The translations under genes were made by a program, and so were the position numbers. A stretch of DNA of 64,000 nt from Kriegella sp963975415 (lineage in GTDB: Bacteria > Bacteroidota > Bacteroidia > Flavobacteriales > Flavobacteriaceae): contig NZ_CAXBGN010000003.1 in the NCBI RefSeq assembly GCF_963975415.1, forward strand, positions 310,001-374,000. Direction: 5' to 3'. Position 1 is the first letter of the stretch. Every line of letters starts with the position of its first letter. This document shows positions 18,049-26,249 of this stretch, piece after piece. A model generated the notes under the pieces. It had not been told where the DNA came from. It saw only the letters and a program-made list of their open reading frames with translations, and made no database searches.

Positions 18049-18197
18049 TCTAAGGCACGGGTGGTTACAAAATAACGCCATGCTGTTAAGGCCAATTGAA
18101 ATTTAGAAGCTTTGGCCAAATCCAAGTTCCTTTTTGAATATGAGGGAAGTAAGGCTTTGTTCACCTTGGCTAAAAATTTAAAAAATGCTTTTTTCAT
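18045..18197 (-). CDS. 50-residue basic conserved small protein
   Basis: The frame ATG 18197 to TAG 18045 encodes a 50-residue, strongly basic protein: KKAFFKFLAKVNKALLPSYS, then LDLAKASKFQLALTAWRYFV, ending TTRALD. I recognise this pattern from many Flavobacteriaceae genomes, where it is sometimes labelled 'SsrA-binding protein' although it is far too short for SmpB. Function unknown. It is convergent with apt and the stop codons overlap by 4 bp. Confidence 0.75.
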   Translation of the reverse strand: MKKAFFKFLAKVNKALLPSYSKRNLDLAKASKFQLALTAWRYFVTTRALD

Positions 18198-18221
18198 TGG
18201 TATAAAGATAGTTAGAAAGAT

Positions 18222-18249
18222 AAAGCCCTGAGGGTATCCTCTGGGCTTT
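18222..18249. terminator. Strong hairpin between two tiny minus-strand genes
   Basis: Two-tier stem: AAAGCCC / GGGCTTT outside and GAGG / CCTC inside around GTAT. It lies downstream of the 20-residue peptide gene on the minus strand; the T-run is short on both strands. Confidence 0.6.
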
Positions 18250-18279
18250 TAATTTATATAGGCCTATATATGATACTAC

Positions 18280-18342
18280 TTATGCCAATAGTATGATCAG
18301 CGATAATAGCAGGGTCAACAAGAGTTTGGCAAGTGTCATCAT
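18280..18342 (-). CDS. Possible 20-residue hydrophobic peptide (type I toxin-like)
   Basis: A tandem ATG-ATG at 18342 opens 20 codons, MMTLAKLLLTLLLSLIILLA then TAA: one lysine and otherwise almost pure Leu/Ile. A strong hairpin follows 30 bp downstream, so the whole unit could be a short transcript. Length, double Met and composition resemble Ibs-type type I toxins of enterobacteria. I see no homology proof and no clear antisense promoter. It may also be a random leucine-rich frame. Confidence 0.4.
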   Translation of the reverse strand: MMTLAKLLLTLLLSLIILLA

Positions 18343-18542
18343 AATTAATGTGTTGTTTTTAGGTTAATCCTCCGGTGAAGAGGAGTGAGCAACTATTGCT
18401 CGTTAATCGATTATTCAATCAATATATCAAATTAAATCAATCATCTCCAAATAATTGGGTCGAATTCAATACAAGTGAATACAGTATTGTAACTTAAAAA
18501 ACGAAATCAATTTTAATATGAAATATGGTTCCTTACGTTAAG

Positions 18543-18586
18543 TTTCAATATAAAACATGAAAGTAGTTTTATGTTTTATATTGAAA
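18543..18586. repeat. Perfect 16-bp inverted repeat
   Basis: Arms TTTCAATATAAAACAT (18543-18558) and ATGTTTTATATTGAAA (18571-18586) are separated by 12 nt. The repeat lies in the 390-bp gap between the hydrophobic peptide and the M56 gene, ~150 bp from the M56 stop codon. No T-run follows. It could be a transcription or RNA-stability element or a binding site; no second copy was noticed. Confidence 0.85.
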
Positions 18587-18733
18587 TATGTATAGGGTGA
18601 TTTTTGAGTCTTTTTGAATTTGTAAGGCAGTTTTCATTATAAAAATCACCGAATTTGATTATTTCATTCGATAAAGGCATAAAATTGATTCAAAAAAAAA
18701 ATCAGCTTTATCACATTTGAACCACGGGAAAAT

Positions 18734-21103
18734 TTAATTTTTGGCTTTTTTGGTAGTAAGCACAATTACGCCATGTTTCGCTTTGTTGCCATATTTGGCT
18801 ATGGCCGCCTTTCCATCTGCAACAGTCATCGCAGCTTTTATTTCGCCAACTTTTATTTTATCCAATTCCTTGAGTGAGGCTTCCTTATCATCTATAATGA
18901 TAAGTGCTCGGTTTAGATTAATATTCGCAGCATCCGGATTGTCTTTTTGCATTTGACGAAAAAAATCTGAATAGGAAATTTTTTCAGAATTCGCTGGTGC
19001 TTTTCCAAAGCCAACCTTCCATTTATTTACTTTAGTCTCTATTTCGATTGCTCCATTTTTGGCTTTTTGGCCGTACTTTTCAATGGCTTTTTCTCCCTTT
19101 AAAACCCGGATTTCCTTTATATTAGTTGGTTCAAGTTTTTCAAATGTTGCCTTAGGGGCCTCCTTGCCATCGATAATATAAAGTGGTGGATTGTCACCTT
19201 TGTAAACGTTCGAACGAATAGTAACGCCATGGGGAAAGTCTCCAGAACGCTCCTTGTCGTAAGTGACTGGCTTATATTTACTATTTTTCGTATGTATCTC
19301 TATGGCACCATCTGCAGCTTTTTCGCCGTACATCGATAATGCCTGTGCGCTTTTCCAAACGTTCATACTTTCGATTTGGTTTGGGGATATAAGATTAAGT
19401 GCAGCGTACGTTATTTCCTTTCCATCTAAAATTATCAAAGGTCTTTTGTCTTGAACACCTAATTTTATACCAGAGGCGACTCCGGTGACAATGGGAAGTC
19501 CTGTGATAGAATCGTGAATGACTAGAGTAGATTGAAGGTTCTTAGACGTTTTTGTAATATCGTTTTGAAATGTTTTGCTATTGCTCTTTGTAGTGTTAAG
19601 GCCATACCTTAATACCGCCAGTTTGTTACTCCAAGCGTTGTTCATGCTTTTGACATGGTCAGGGGCTGCATAATTAAGCGTAGGGCCAAGTGCTTTCATT
19701 CCATATCGAACTTCTAAAGGTTCCTTCCCTGGGACTTTCAGTGTATAGCCAGTAGTCTTTCCCGTAACCGAATCTTTATGAAGCGTTTGGGAAATTTCAT
19801 CCGTTTTGGCACTTGGTTTTATATCGGAAGCAACACCTGTGACAATAGGCTTGCCTGATATCGAATCGGGAATAATCGGCGTAGAACGTGTTTCACCGCT
19901 TTCATTTCGTGCCTCCTCCATTCTTTTTTTAAATTTTTCGAAAGATTCTCGGTTGTCTCCCAGATAAACTCCCCCTTCATGGAGCGTGCCGAAATAACAT
20001 CTTACGAAAGGTGAATCACTTTTAAAGTGTCCGGTTCCATTATTTTTTATTTCAAGTTGAAGATCGGTTATTTCTCCGCTTGCATTCCTTTTTAAGGTGT
20101 ACGTGAATTGGCCTCCTTTTTGTTCTATGGCCGATTTAATTTCAATTATCTCGGCATCCGAAGTATTTTTTCCGATGGAATAATTCTCAGCTCTTGGTAT
20201 TTCAATAGGATGCTGTTCTGAAACCCTAACTTGGGCAATCGTATCGGTTTGAAAGACCATGATAAAGATTGCCAGTAGCGGAAGCATTAAGCCGTATTTC
20301 CATGCCTTTTTTCGATTCGACTTTTCTTTTTTCAACATGACAATTCGTTTTTTGATTGATGAGATCGATGAATTAAAAAATGGATTTACAAGAGAAAAAA
20401 GATGATTGCCCACTTGAGATTTTAGCAATACATATTGGTAACCCTTTTTCGTGATTTCGGTTTGCTGTGCTTGCGCATCAGCTAGATATTCTAAATTTTG
20501 TTGTACCACCGACCGATACCACCAAGCTAATGGATTGAACCATTGAAAAATTACAAGAAGATTGGCCAGTAATACATCGATGGAATGAAATTGTCGCACA
20601 TGGCACTTTTCATGAGCCAAAATGGCCGGCAGTGAAGCTGCTTCTATGTTATTCGGATTGTAAATGATGCGATTAAAAAAAGAACAGGGGGAAACGTCGA
20701 CCTCCGTCTCTACTATTTTTATAGTGCCTTTTTTAGACGTACGGCCTTTTGATACCAAGTTGGCAATCGAAAACGATTGTACCATTAAACGGAGGAGCAT
20801 GATGCCCAACCCAATAACATATATAATTAAAAGAAACTTTGTATAATTAAAGGATTCTTCGACCATAGTGTACGGCATGGGGATATCTCCTGTAATCGGA
20901 ATATTATTTTGGGGTACAACGTCGATCCATATGGTGCGCACGATATTCATATAGGGTAGACAGACCGATAGTAGAATACCGAATAGCAAGAATATGCGAT
21001 TGGCGCTAAAAAAAGTCTCTTGTTGGAGCAAGAGTTTATAGCAGCCCAAGAAAAGCGCTAATATCCCTACCGACTTTAAAAGGTATATTAAGAAGACTTC
21101 CAT
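18734..21103 (-). CDS. BlaR1/M56-type membrane metalloprotease with C-terminal TonB-plug-like repeats
   Basis: A 789-residue protein. The N-terminal ~290 residues are the M56 sensor-protease module: four hydrophobic helices (around 5-25, 36-56, 89-110, 270-287) and the zinc motif H164-E-K-C-H168, followed by NLEYLADAQAQQ with the third ligand. Residues ~290-410 are periplasmic. From ~410 the protein carries repeated units of TonB-plug type: a strand reading IIxDGKE, ~25 residues later an IExxxVLK-like strand, then YGxKAxxGxIxIxTK. Clear copies lie at 554-606, 639-691 and 731-785, with a degenerate one at about 456-504. Phrases like DSI(S/T)GxPIVTGVAS occur twice. The gene directly follows the BlaI-like repressor, so this should be a sensor that cleaves or inactivates it. 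The ligand is unknown. Confidence 0.9.
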   Translation of the reverse strand: MEVFLIYLLKSVGILALFLGCYKLLLQQETFFSANRIFLLFGILLSVCLPYMNIVRTIWIDVVPQNNIPITGDIPMPYTMVEESFNYTKFLLIIYVIGLGIMLLRLMVQSFSIANLVSKGRTSKKGTIKIVETEVDVSPCSFFNRIIYNPNNIEAASLPAILAHEKCHVRQFHSIDVLLANLLVIFQWFNPLAWWYRSVVQQNLEYLADAQAQQTEITKKGYQYVLLKSQVGNHLFSLVNPFFNSSISSIKKRIVMLKKEKSNRKKAWKYGLMLPLLAIFIMVFQTDTIAQVRVSEQHPIEIPRAENYSIGKNTSDAEIIEIKSAIEQKGGQFTYTLKRNASGEITDLQLEIKNNGTGHFKSDSPFVRCYFGTLHEGGVYLGDNRESFEKFKKRMEEARNESGETRSTPIIPDSISGKPIVTGVASDIKPSAKTDEISQTLHKDSVTGKTTGYTLKVPGKEPLEVRYGMKALGPTLNYAAPDHVKSMNNAWSNKLAVLRYGLNTTKSNSKTFQNDITKTSKNLQSTLVIHDSITGLPIVTGVASGIKLGVQDKRPLIILDGKEITYAALNLISPNQIESMNVWKSAQALSMYGEKAADGAIEIHTKNSKYKPVTYDKERSGDFPHGVTIRSNVYKGDNPPLYIIDGKEAPKATFEKLEPTNIKEIRVLKGEKAIEKYGQKAKNGAIEIETKVNKWKVGFGKAPANSEKISYSDFFRQMQKDNPDAANINLNRALIIIDDKEASLKELDKIKVGEIKAAMTVADGKAAIAKYGNKAKHGVIVLTTKKAKN

Positions 21104-21463
21104 TTAATCGTTCTTTTCAATGAGTGCAATAATTTCTTTAAGTTCGGCGACTGATATTTTCTCTTCCTTGGCAAAAAAGGAAACCAAATTTTTGTAAGAG
21201 TTGTCGTAAAAATCGCTAATGGTCGAATCGATAAACTTTTTTCTGTAAGCGTCTTTTGATATCAGTGGATAATATTGGTGTGTATTTCCAAAGGCTTCAT
21301 GGCCAACGTACTTTTTATCTTCAAGGTTGCGTACAATGGTAGAAAGCGTATTATAATGTGGTTTGTCACCTTTTAATTCGGCCTTAATTTCTTTTACAAA
21401 GGCTTTTTTCAATCGCCAGAGTATTTTCATTATTTCCTCTTCTTTGTTGGTGAGTTTTTGCAT
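21104..21463 (-). CDS. BlaI/MecI/CopY-family repressor
   Basis: A 119-residue protein, taking the ATG at 21463 (MQKLTNKEEEIMKILWRLKK) rather than an in-frame ATG at 21568, because BlaI homologues begin here. The winged HTH contains AFVKEIKAELKGDKPHYNTL and STIVRNLEDKKYVGHEAFGN. The C-terminal part is a dimerisation helix bundle with FFAKEEKISVAELKEIIALI. The stop codon abuts the ATG of the M56 protease, a standard BlaI-BlaR1-like two-gene operon. In Bacteroidota such pairs are numerous and usually not linked to beta-lactamase; none is encoded here. Confidence 0.93.
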   Translation of the reverse strand: MQKLTNKEEEIMKILWRLKKAFVKEIKAELKGDKPHYNTLSTIVRNLEDKKYVGHEAFGNTHQYYPLISKDAYRKKFIDSTISDFYDNSYKNLVSFFAKEEKISVAELKEIIALIEKND

Positions 21464-21633
21464 GGTACTTCTGTTTGAAGTCAAAACTATTACTATTTTT
21501 TTAGTTAAACAACTATTTTTATAGTTATTAAACGGTATTAGTAGTTGAATTGTGCCATGGCTTCGCAATTGTGATAGCCAATATGTTTAAATCTTAGTTT
21601 ATATTTGTCATCAATCTTTCGATATCCCCATCC

Positions 21634-22572
21634 ATGCAAAATCTTCTTTTCATCGTTTTAGGTCTGAGTTTATTGATAGCAGGGGGAAATTGGTTGCTTA
21701 AGGCCGCAGTTGGCTTGTCTTTGCGACTCAATATCCCAAAAATTGTTATCGGAATGACCGTTGTGTCTTTTGCAACATCGGCTCCTGAACTTATCGTTAG
21801 TATTCAGGCCGCTTTAGATGGTTTTCCTGATTTGGCCTTAGGAAATGTGGTAGGGTCCAATATTGCCAATTTAGGCTTGGTTCTGGCGGTCACGGTACTT
21901 TTGGGAAGTATCGATGTTCGCAAAAGTTTTTATACAACCGATTGGCCGGCGATGATGGTGGCTTCTTTTTTATTTTTCGGTTTTATTTATTTTGATGGTG
22001 AACTTCAACAATATGAAGGGGTAATAATGGTAATTGCTCTCTTTCTGTTCTTGGTCTATCTTTTGCGCTTTCAAAAGCAGGCCGTTGTTGATGAGGCACC
22101 GGAAGACGATGTGCTTTTGCCCTTGTATAAAACGGTTTTGTTTTTGGGTATTGGCGGTACTTCCCTTTGGGGAGGGTCGGAGTTGCTTATTAATGGTGCA
22201 GTAGGTATGGCAACCATTTACGGGGTCAGTGAGCGTGTAATAGGGATAACCGTAGTTTCTATAGGTACGAGTATTCCTGAATTGGCAGCTTCAGTGATTG
22301 CGGTAATTAAGAAGGAGAAAGCAATTTCTCTGGGTAATCTTATCGGATCGAATATTTTTAACCTTCTAGCGGTCTTGGGGATAACTTCCATAATAACGCC
22401 CGTTCGCGTTATGGATGAGGGACTTTTGAGTAGTGATATTTTTTGGATGTTGGGCATTTCCTTCTTGGTCCTCCCATTGGTATTCATTCCGAAAGGGTTG
22501 CGGTTAGGGTGGCGCGATGGTATTGTTCTTTTGGTGGTTTACGCCACATTCATCTATCTAACAATTTCTTAG
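21634..22572 (+). CDS. Calcium/sodium antiporter (CaCA family, YrbG-like)
   Basis: A 312-residue inner-membrane protein with ten hydrophobic helices in two inverted halves. Each half has the CaCA alpha-repeat: SFATSAPELIVSIQAA with GNVVGSNIANLGLV in the first, and SIGTSIPELAASVIAV with GNLIGSNIFNLLAVLG in the second. The acidic residues of both PEL motifs, which bind the cation, are present. It exports Ca2+ (or K+/Na+) in exchange for Na+ or protons. Monocistronic; the hairpin behind it serves the opposite-strand GSII gene. Confidence 0.93.
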   Translation: MQNLLFIVLGLSLLIAGGNWLLKAAVGLSLRLNIPKIVIGMTVVSFATSAPELIVSIQAALDGFPDLALGNVVGSNIANLGLVLAVTVLLGSIDVRKSFYTTDWPAMMVASFLFFGFIYFDGELQQYEGVIMVIALFLFLVYLLRFQKQAVVDEAPEDDVLLPLYKTVLFLGIGGTSLWGGSELLINGAVGMATIYGVSERVIGITVVSIGTSIPELAASVIAVIKKEKAISLGNLIGSNIFNLLAVLGITSIITPVRVMDEGLLSSDIFWMLGISFLVLPLVFIPKGLRLGWRDGIVLLVVYATFIYLTIS

Positions 22573-22580
22573 GAAAAAAA

Positions 22581-22607
22581 ATCGCCGTTGACGAAGTCAA
22601 CGGCGAT
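22581..22607 (-). terminator. Terminator of the GSII gene
   Basis: Perfect 12-bp stem ATCGCCGTTGAC / GTCAACGGCGAT with a 3-nt loop; on the minus strand it is followed by eight T. It lies ~40 bp beyond the GSII stop. Confidence 0.92.
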
Positions 22608-22645
22608 AGGCTAAATGTATAAATCAACAATTAATTCGTAGCTGC

Positions 22646-23668
22646 TTAAACCTCTGCAGATTTAACGGTCTTGATAATTCTACCGGCAATTTTGTATGGA
22701 TCGGCGTTAGAAGCTGGTCTACGATCTTCCAACCAACCTTTCCAGCCTTTTTCTACTGTGATAATAGGGATGCGGATAGAAGCTCCTCTGTCAGAGACAC
22801 CATAACTAAAGTCATTTATAGATGCAGTCTCGTGTAAACCTGTTAAACGCTGGTCGTTAAACTCGCCATATACTGCGATATGCTCTTTAACGACAGGTCG
22901 GAAAGCTTCACATATTTTTTCATAAACTTCTTTGGAACCACAAGTTCTTAAAGTCGTATTTGAAAAATTGGCGTGCATACCAGAACCGTTCCAGTCCATA
23001 TCTTTTCCAAGTGGTTTTGGATGATATTCGATATAGTAACCATATTTTTCAGTAAGTCTGTCTAGTAAATATCGAGCTACCCATAATTCGTCACCAGCTA
23101 ATTTTGCTCCTTTTGCAAACAATTGAAACTCCCACTGTCCGCATGCAACTTCTTGGTTTATTCCTTCGAAGTTAAGACCGGCCTCAATACAAAGATCGGC
23201 ATGCTCTTCTACCAACTCTCTTCCGTGGGTGTTTTTTCCGCCTACTGAGCAGTAATACATTCCCTGTGGTGCAGGGTAACCTCCAACAGGAAACCCTAAC
23301 GGTAACTGTGTATGGTTGTCCATAATAAAGTATTCTTGTTCAAAACCGAACCAGAAATCATTGTCATCGTCATCAATAGTAGCTCTTCCATTAGATGCAT
23401 GTGGTGTTCCATCGGCATTCATAACTTCAGTCATTACCAACCATCCGTTCGTGCGTTCGGGATCAGGGAAAATGGCTACAGGAACCAATAAGCAATCTGA
23501 GGAACCGCCCTCAGCCTGTTGAGTTGAAGAACCGTCAAAAGACCAATTTCCAAGTTCTTCAAGGGTGCCCTTAAAGTCTTCATGCTCTTCTACTTTGGTT
23601 TTGCTTCTCAAATTCTGTGTTGGAAAGTAACCATCCAACCAAATGTATTCTAATTTAATTTTGCTCAT
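22646..23668 (-). CDS. Glutamine synthetase, type II (eukaryote-like)
   Basis: A 340-residue enzyme, taking the ATG at 23668 (MSKIKLEYIWLDGYFPTQNL) instead of an in-frame ATG three codons earlier. The beta-grasp domain contains GNWSFDGSSTQQAEGGSSDC. The catalytic barrel has WFGFEQEYFIMD (metal-binding glutamates), INQEVACGQWEFQL, DWNGSGMHANFSNTTLR and SDRGASIRIP. The short form without adenylylation loop is the GSII (GlnII) type. It condenses ammonium and glutamate with ATP in the cytosol. It is divergent from a GSIII gene; the 204-bp gap holds a paired-site promoter shared in layout with glnK. Confidence 0.95.
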   Translation of the reverse strand: MSKIKLEYIWLDGYFPTQNLRSKTKVEEHEDFKGTLEELGNWSFDGSSTQQAEGGSSDCLLVPVAIFPDPERTNGWLVMTEVMNADGTPHASNGRATIDDDDNDFWFGFEQEYFIMDNHTQLPLGFPVGGYPAPQGMYYCSVGGKNTHGRELVEEHADLCIEAGLNFEGINQEVACGQWEFQLFAKGAKLAGDELWVARYLLDRLTEKYGYYIEYHPKPLGKDMDWNGSGMHANFSNTTLRTCGSKEVYEKICEAFRPVVKEHIAVYGEFNDQRLTGLHETASINDFSYGVSDRGASIRIPIITVEKGWKGWLEDRRPASNADPYKIAGRIIKTVKSAEV

Positions 23669-23706
23669 AACTTTCAAAATTTTTAAGATTTTCTAAAATG
23701 GCGTAA

Positions 23707-23800
23707 CAAAAATAACTTTTCTGAGGTAGGAGCTATTATTTTAAGGGATAAATCTCAAAAAATTCTATTTTATGGTGGTATCCCCCTATTTTTTTGAGGG
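23707..23800 (-). promoter_or_regulatory. GSII promoter: -7 box plus two CTA-N8-AGGG sites 53 bp apart
   Basis: On the minus strand the -7 box TATTTTTG occupies 23707-23714, ~40 bp before the GSII ATG. On the plus strand two sites of the form CTA-N8-AGGG start at 23733 (near) and 23786 (far), exactly 53 bp apart. The far site is the fuller one: CCCCCTA-N8-AGGG. The near site lies where the -33 element should be. The glnK promoter has the same layout to within 1 bp. Function is inferred. Confidence 0.6.
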
Positions 23801-23843
23801 TTATATAAATAGAACATTGTTTTTTTATAAAATACATAATCAG

Positions 23844-23851
23844 TATTTTTG
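23844..23851 (+). promoter_or_regulatory. -7 box of the GSIII gene
   Basis: TATTTTTG, 22 bp before the GSIII ATG, matches the Bacteroidota -7 consensus TAnnTTTG. A TTG 24 bp upstream (23817-23819) could serve as the -33 element. Confidence 0.6.
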
Positions 23852-23872
23852 CCGCTTTAAATTATAAAGACT

Positions 23873-26059
23873 ATGCCCAAGTTACGATTTAGCGCTATTT
23901 CGGAGAGTTTGAAAAGGCCGAGAATAACAATTGAAGAGACGGGAAGACGATCAGATATTTTTGCTCAAAATGTTTTCAACGAAGAGCGTATGTTGCAATA
24001 TTTGACGAAAGACGCACTGGAAAGTGTAAAGGGTGCTGTTTTTTCAAGCTCTAAAATCGATAGAAAAATAGCTGATCAAGTAGCCGAGGCCATGAAAGGT
24101 TGGGCGATATCAAAGGGAGCCACTCACTACACCCATTGGTTTCAACCTTTGACAGGGTCTACAGCTGAAAAGCATGATGCCTTCTTTGACCTTTTGCCTG
24201 ATGGTCGAGCCCTCGAAAAATTTGGCGGCGGTCAATTGGTACAGCAAGAACCCGATGCTTCGAGTTTTCCTAGCGGTGGAATACGCAATACTTTTGAGGC
24301 GAGGGGCTATACGGCTTGGGACCCTACTTCTCCTGCTTTTATCTATGGTACGACACTTTGTATACCTACCATTTTTGTTTCATACACGGGAGAGGCCCTT
24401 GATAATAAAGCGCCCTTGCTTCGTGCGCTGAATGCTGTAGACGAGGCAGCGACCGCTGTGGCGAAATATTTTGATAAAAATGTCTCCAAGGTAAATGCAA
24501 CCTTGGGTTGGGAGCAGGAGTATTTTTTGATCGACAAGGCTTTAGCGCATTCCCGCCCCGATATTCTTATGACGGGAAGAACGTTGGTCGGTCATTCCGC
24601 TGCAAAAGGGCAACAGCTCGATGATCACTACTTTGGTGTCATTCCTCAGCGGGCTTTGAGTTTTATGAGTGACCTGGAACAACAATGTACCAAATTGGGT
24701 ATTCCGGTAAAGACCCGTCATAATGAGGTAGCGCCTAATCAGTTTGAATTGGCTCCTGTTTTTGAGGAAGCCAACTTGGCCGTAGACCATAATTTGTTGC
24801 TTATGGATGTTATGGAGAAAATTGCGGATAAGCATGATTTCAAAGTACTTTTTCATGAGAAACCGTTTGCGGGTATCAATGGTTCGGGAAAACACAATAA
24901 TTGGTCATTGGCCACCGATACGGGAGTGAACCTATTGAGTCCTGGTACGACACCCATGAAAAATTTGCAGTTCCTTACTTTTTTTGTGAACTCCATCAAG
25001 GCGGTAGACACTTATGAAGAATTACTACGGTCATCGATAGCTTCGGCAAGCAATGATCATAGACTTGGAGCCAATGAAGCCCCTCCGGCAATTATTTCAA
25101 TTTTTGTTGGAACGCAGTTGGGTAGTGTGCTCGATGAATTGGAAGGGGTATCTCAAGGAAAGCTATCCCCTGAAGAAAAAACCGAGTTGAAACTCAATGT
25201 CGTGGGTAAAATTCCGGAGATTTTACTCGATAATACTGATCGTAACCGAACATCGCCTTTTGCTTTTACCGGAAATAAATTTGAGATTCGCGGGGTAGGT
25301 TCAAAGGCAAATTGTGCAAAGCCGATGACTGTAATGAATACAATCGTCGCCAAACAATTAATAGCTTTCAAAAAGGAGGTCGATATGCTGATCGACAAGA
25401 AAAATCTAAAGAAAGATGAGGCGATATTCAATGTGCTGCGCGAATACATAAAAACATCGAAAAGAATTCGTTTCGATGGAGATGGTTATAGTGTTGATTG
25501 GGAAAAGGAAGCTAAGAAACGAAAACTTAGTAATAACATATCTACACCGCGGGCATTGCAAATAATGACTTCGACCGAAAGTTTAGAGTTGTTCAAGTCG
25601 ATGAACGTGATGAGTGAGGTAGAGGTAAGGGCACGGCTAGAAGTAGAATTGGAAGCCTATATTTTACACATTCAGATTGAAGGCAGGGTTTTCAGCGAAT
25701 TGGTCTATGGGTATATCATACCTTCGGCGGTTGAATACCAGAACCTTTTGATTAAAAATGTTATGGGTCTAAAAGAGGTTTACGGGGCGGCCCATAAAAA
25801 ATTGTCTTATGGCCAATTGACCATAATCGAAGAAATTGCTGAACATATATCGACACTGAAACAAAAGACCGACGCAATGACCGACGCTAGAAAAAAAGCC
25901 AACACCATTGCTGATACGAATAAAAAAGCTTCGGCTTACTGTGACAACGTGAAACCTTATTTTGAGGATATGAGGTATCATTGCGATAAGTTGGAGAGAC
26001 TTGTGGCCGACAGTGCTTGGCCTTTGACAAAGTATCAGGAATTATTGTTTATTAAATAA
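23873..26059 (+). CDS. glnN: Glutamine synthetase, type III
   Basis: A 728-residue GSIII, the long form typical of Bacteroidota. An N-terminal GSIII-specific domain (RITIEETGRRSDIFAQNVFN, then GATHYTHWFQPLTGSTAEKH) precedes the catalytic core: LGWEQEYFLID, RHNEVAPNQFELAPVFEEAN, then FHEKPFAGINGSGKHNNWSL and the C-terminal NRTSPFAFTGNKFEIRGVGS. The last ~150 residues are helical. It makes glutamine from glutamate and ammonium, usually as a dodecamer. Having GSII and GSIII head to head suggests different conditions or regulators for each. Confidence 0.96.
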   Translation: MPKLRFSAISESLKRPRITIEETGRRSDIFAQNVFNEERMLQYLTKDALESVKGAVFSSSKIDRKIADQVAEAMKGWAISKGATHYTHWFQPLTGSTAEKHDAFFDLLPDGRALEKFGGGQLVQQEPDASSFPSGGIRNTFEARGYTAWDPTSPAFIYGTTLCIPTIFVSYTGEALDNKAPLLRALNAVDEAATAVAKYFDKNVSKVNATLGWEQEYFLIDKALAHSRPDILMTGRTLVGHSAAKGQQLDDHYFGVIPQRALSFMSDLEQQCTKLGIPVKTRHNEVAPNQFELAPVFEEANLAVDHNLLLMDVMEKIADKHDFKVLFHEKPFAGINGSGKHNNWSLATDTGVNLLSPGTTPMKNLQFLTFFVNSIKAVDTYEELLRSSIASASNDHRLGANEAPPAIISIFVGTQLGSVLDELEGVSQGKLSPEEKTELKLNVVGKIPEILLDNTDRNRTSPFAFTGNKFEIRGVGSKANCAKPMTVMNTIVAKQLIAFKKEVDMLIDKKNLKKDEAIFNVLREYIKTSKRIRFDGDGYSVDWEKEAKKRKLSNNISTPRALQIMTSTESLELFKSMNVMSEVEVRARLEVELEAYILHIQIEGRVFSELVYGYIIPSAVEYQNLLIKNVMGLKEVYGAAHKKLSYGQLTIIEEIAEHISTLKQKTDAMTDARKKANTIADTNKKASAYCDNVKPYFEDMRYHCDKLERLVADSAWPLTKYQELLFIK

Positions 26060-26225
26060 AATATTCGACAATACTTTTTTCAGCTGCTGAAAGGTAAACT
26101 TTATGCCAAGCCAAAGGAGTGAATATCTGAGGTCAAAACGGACTGTTTGATGTGCGATTAAGGAATTGTGATGGCCGAAGATGAATTAAAGGCTTTAAAA
26201 TGCTAACTTTTTTTATTGAATCTTC

Positions 26226-26233
26226 TATTTTTG
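26226..26233 (+). promoter_or_regulatory. -7 box of purM
   Basis: TATTTTTG followed by C, 16 bp before the purM ATG, matches TAnnTTTG. The implied 5' leader is only ~10 nt. Confidence 0.5.
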
Positions 26234-26249
26234 CCCAAAATAACAAAAG

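Noticed and set aside
23797..23851. GSIII promoter using the same paired operators as GSII
   Set aside because: The distance from its -7 box to the CCCCCTA site (about 64 bp) does not match the 79-80 bp seen for GSII and glnK, and no near site exists at its -33 region.
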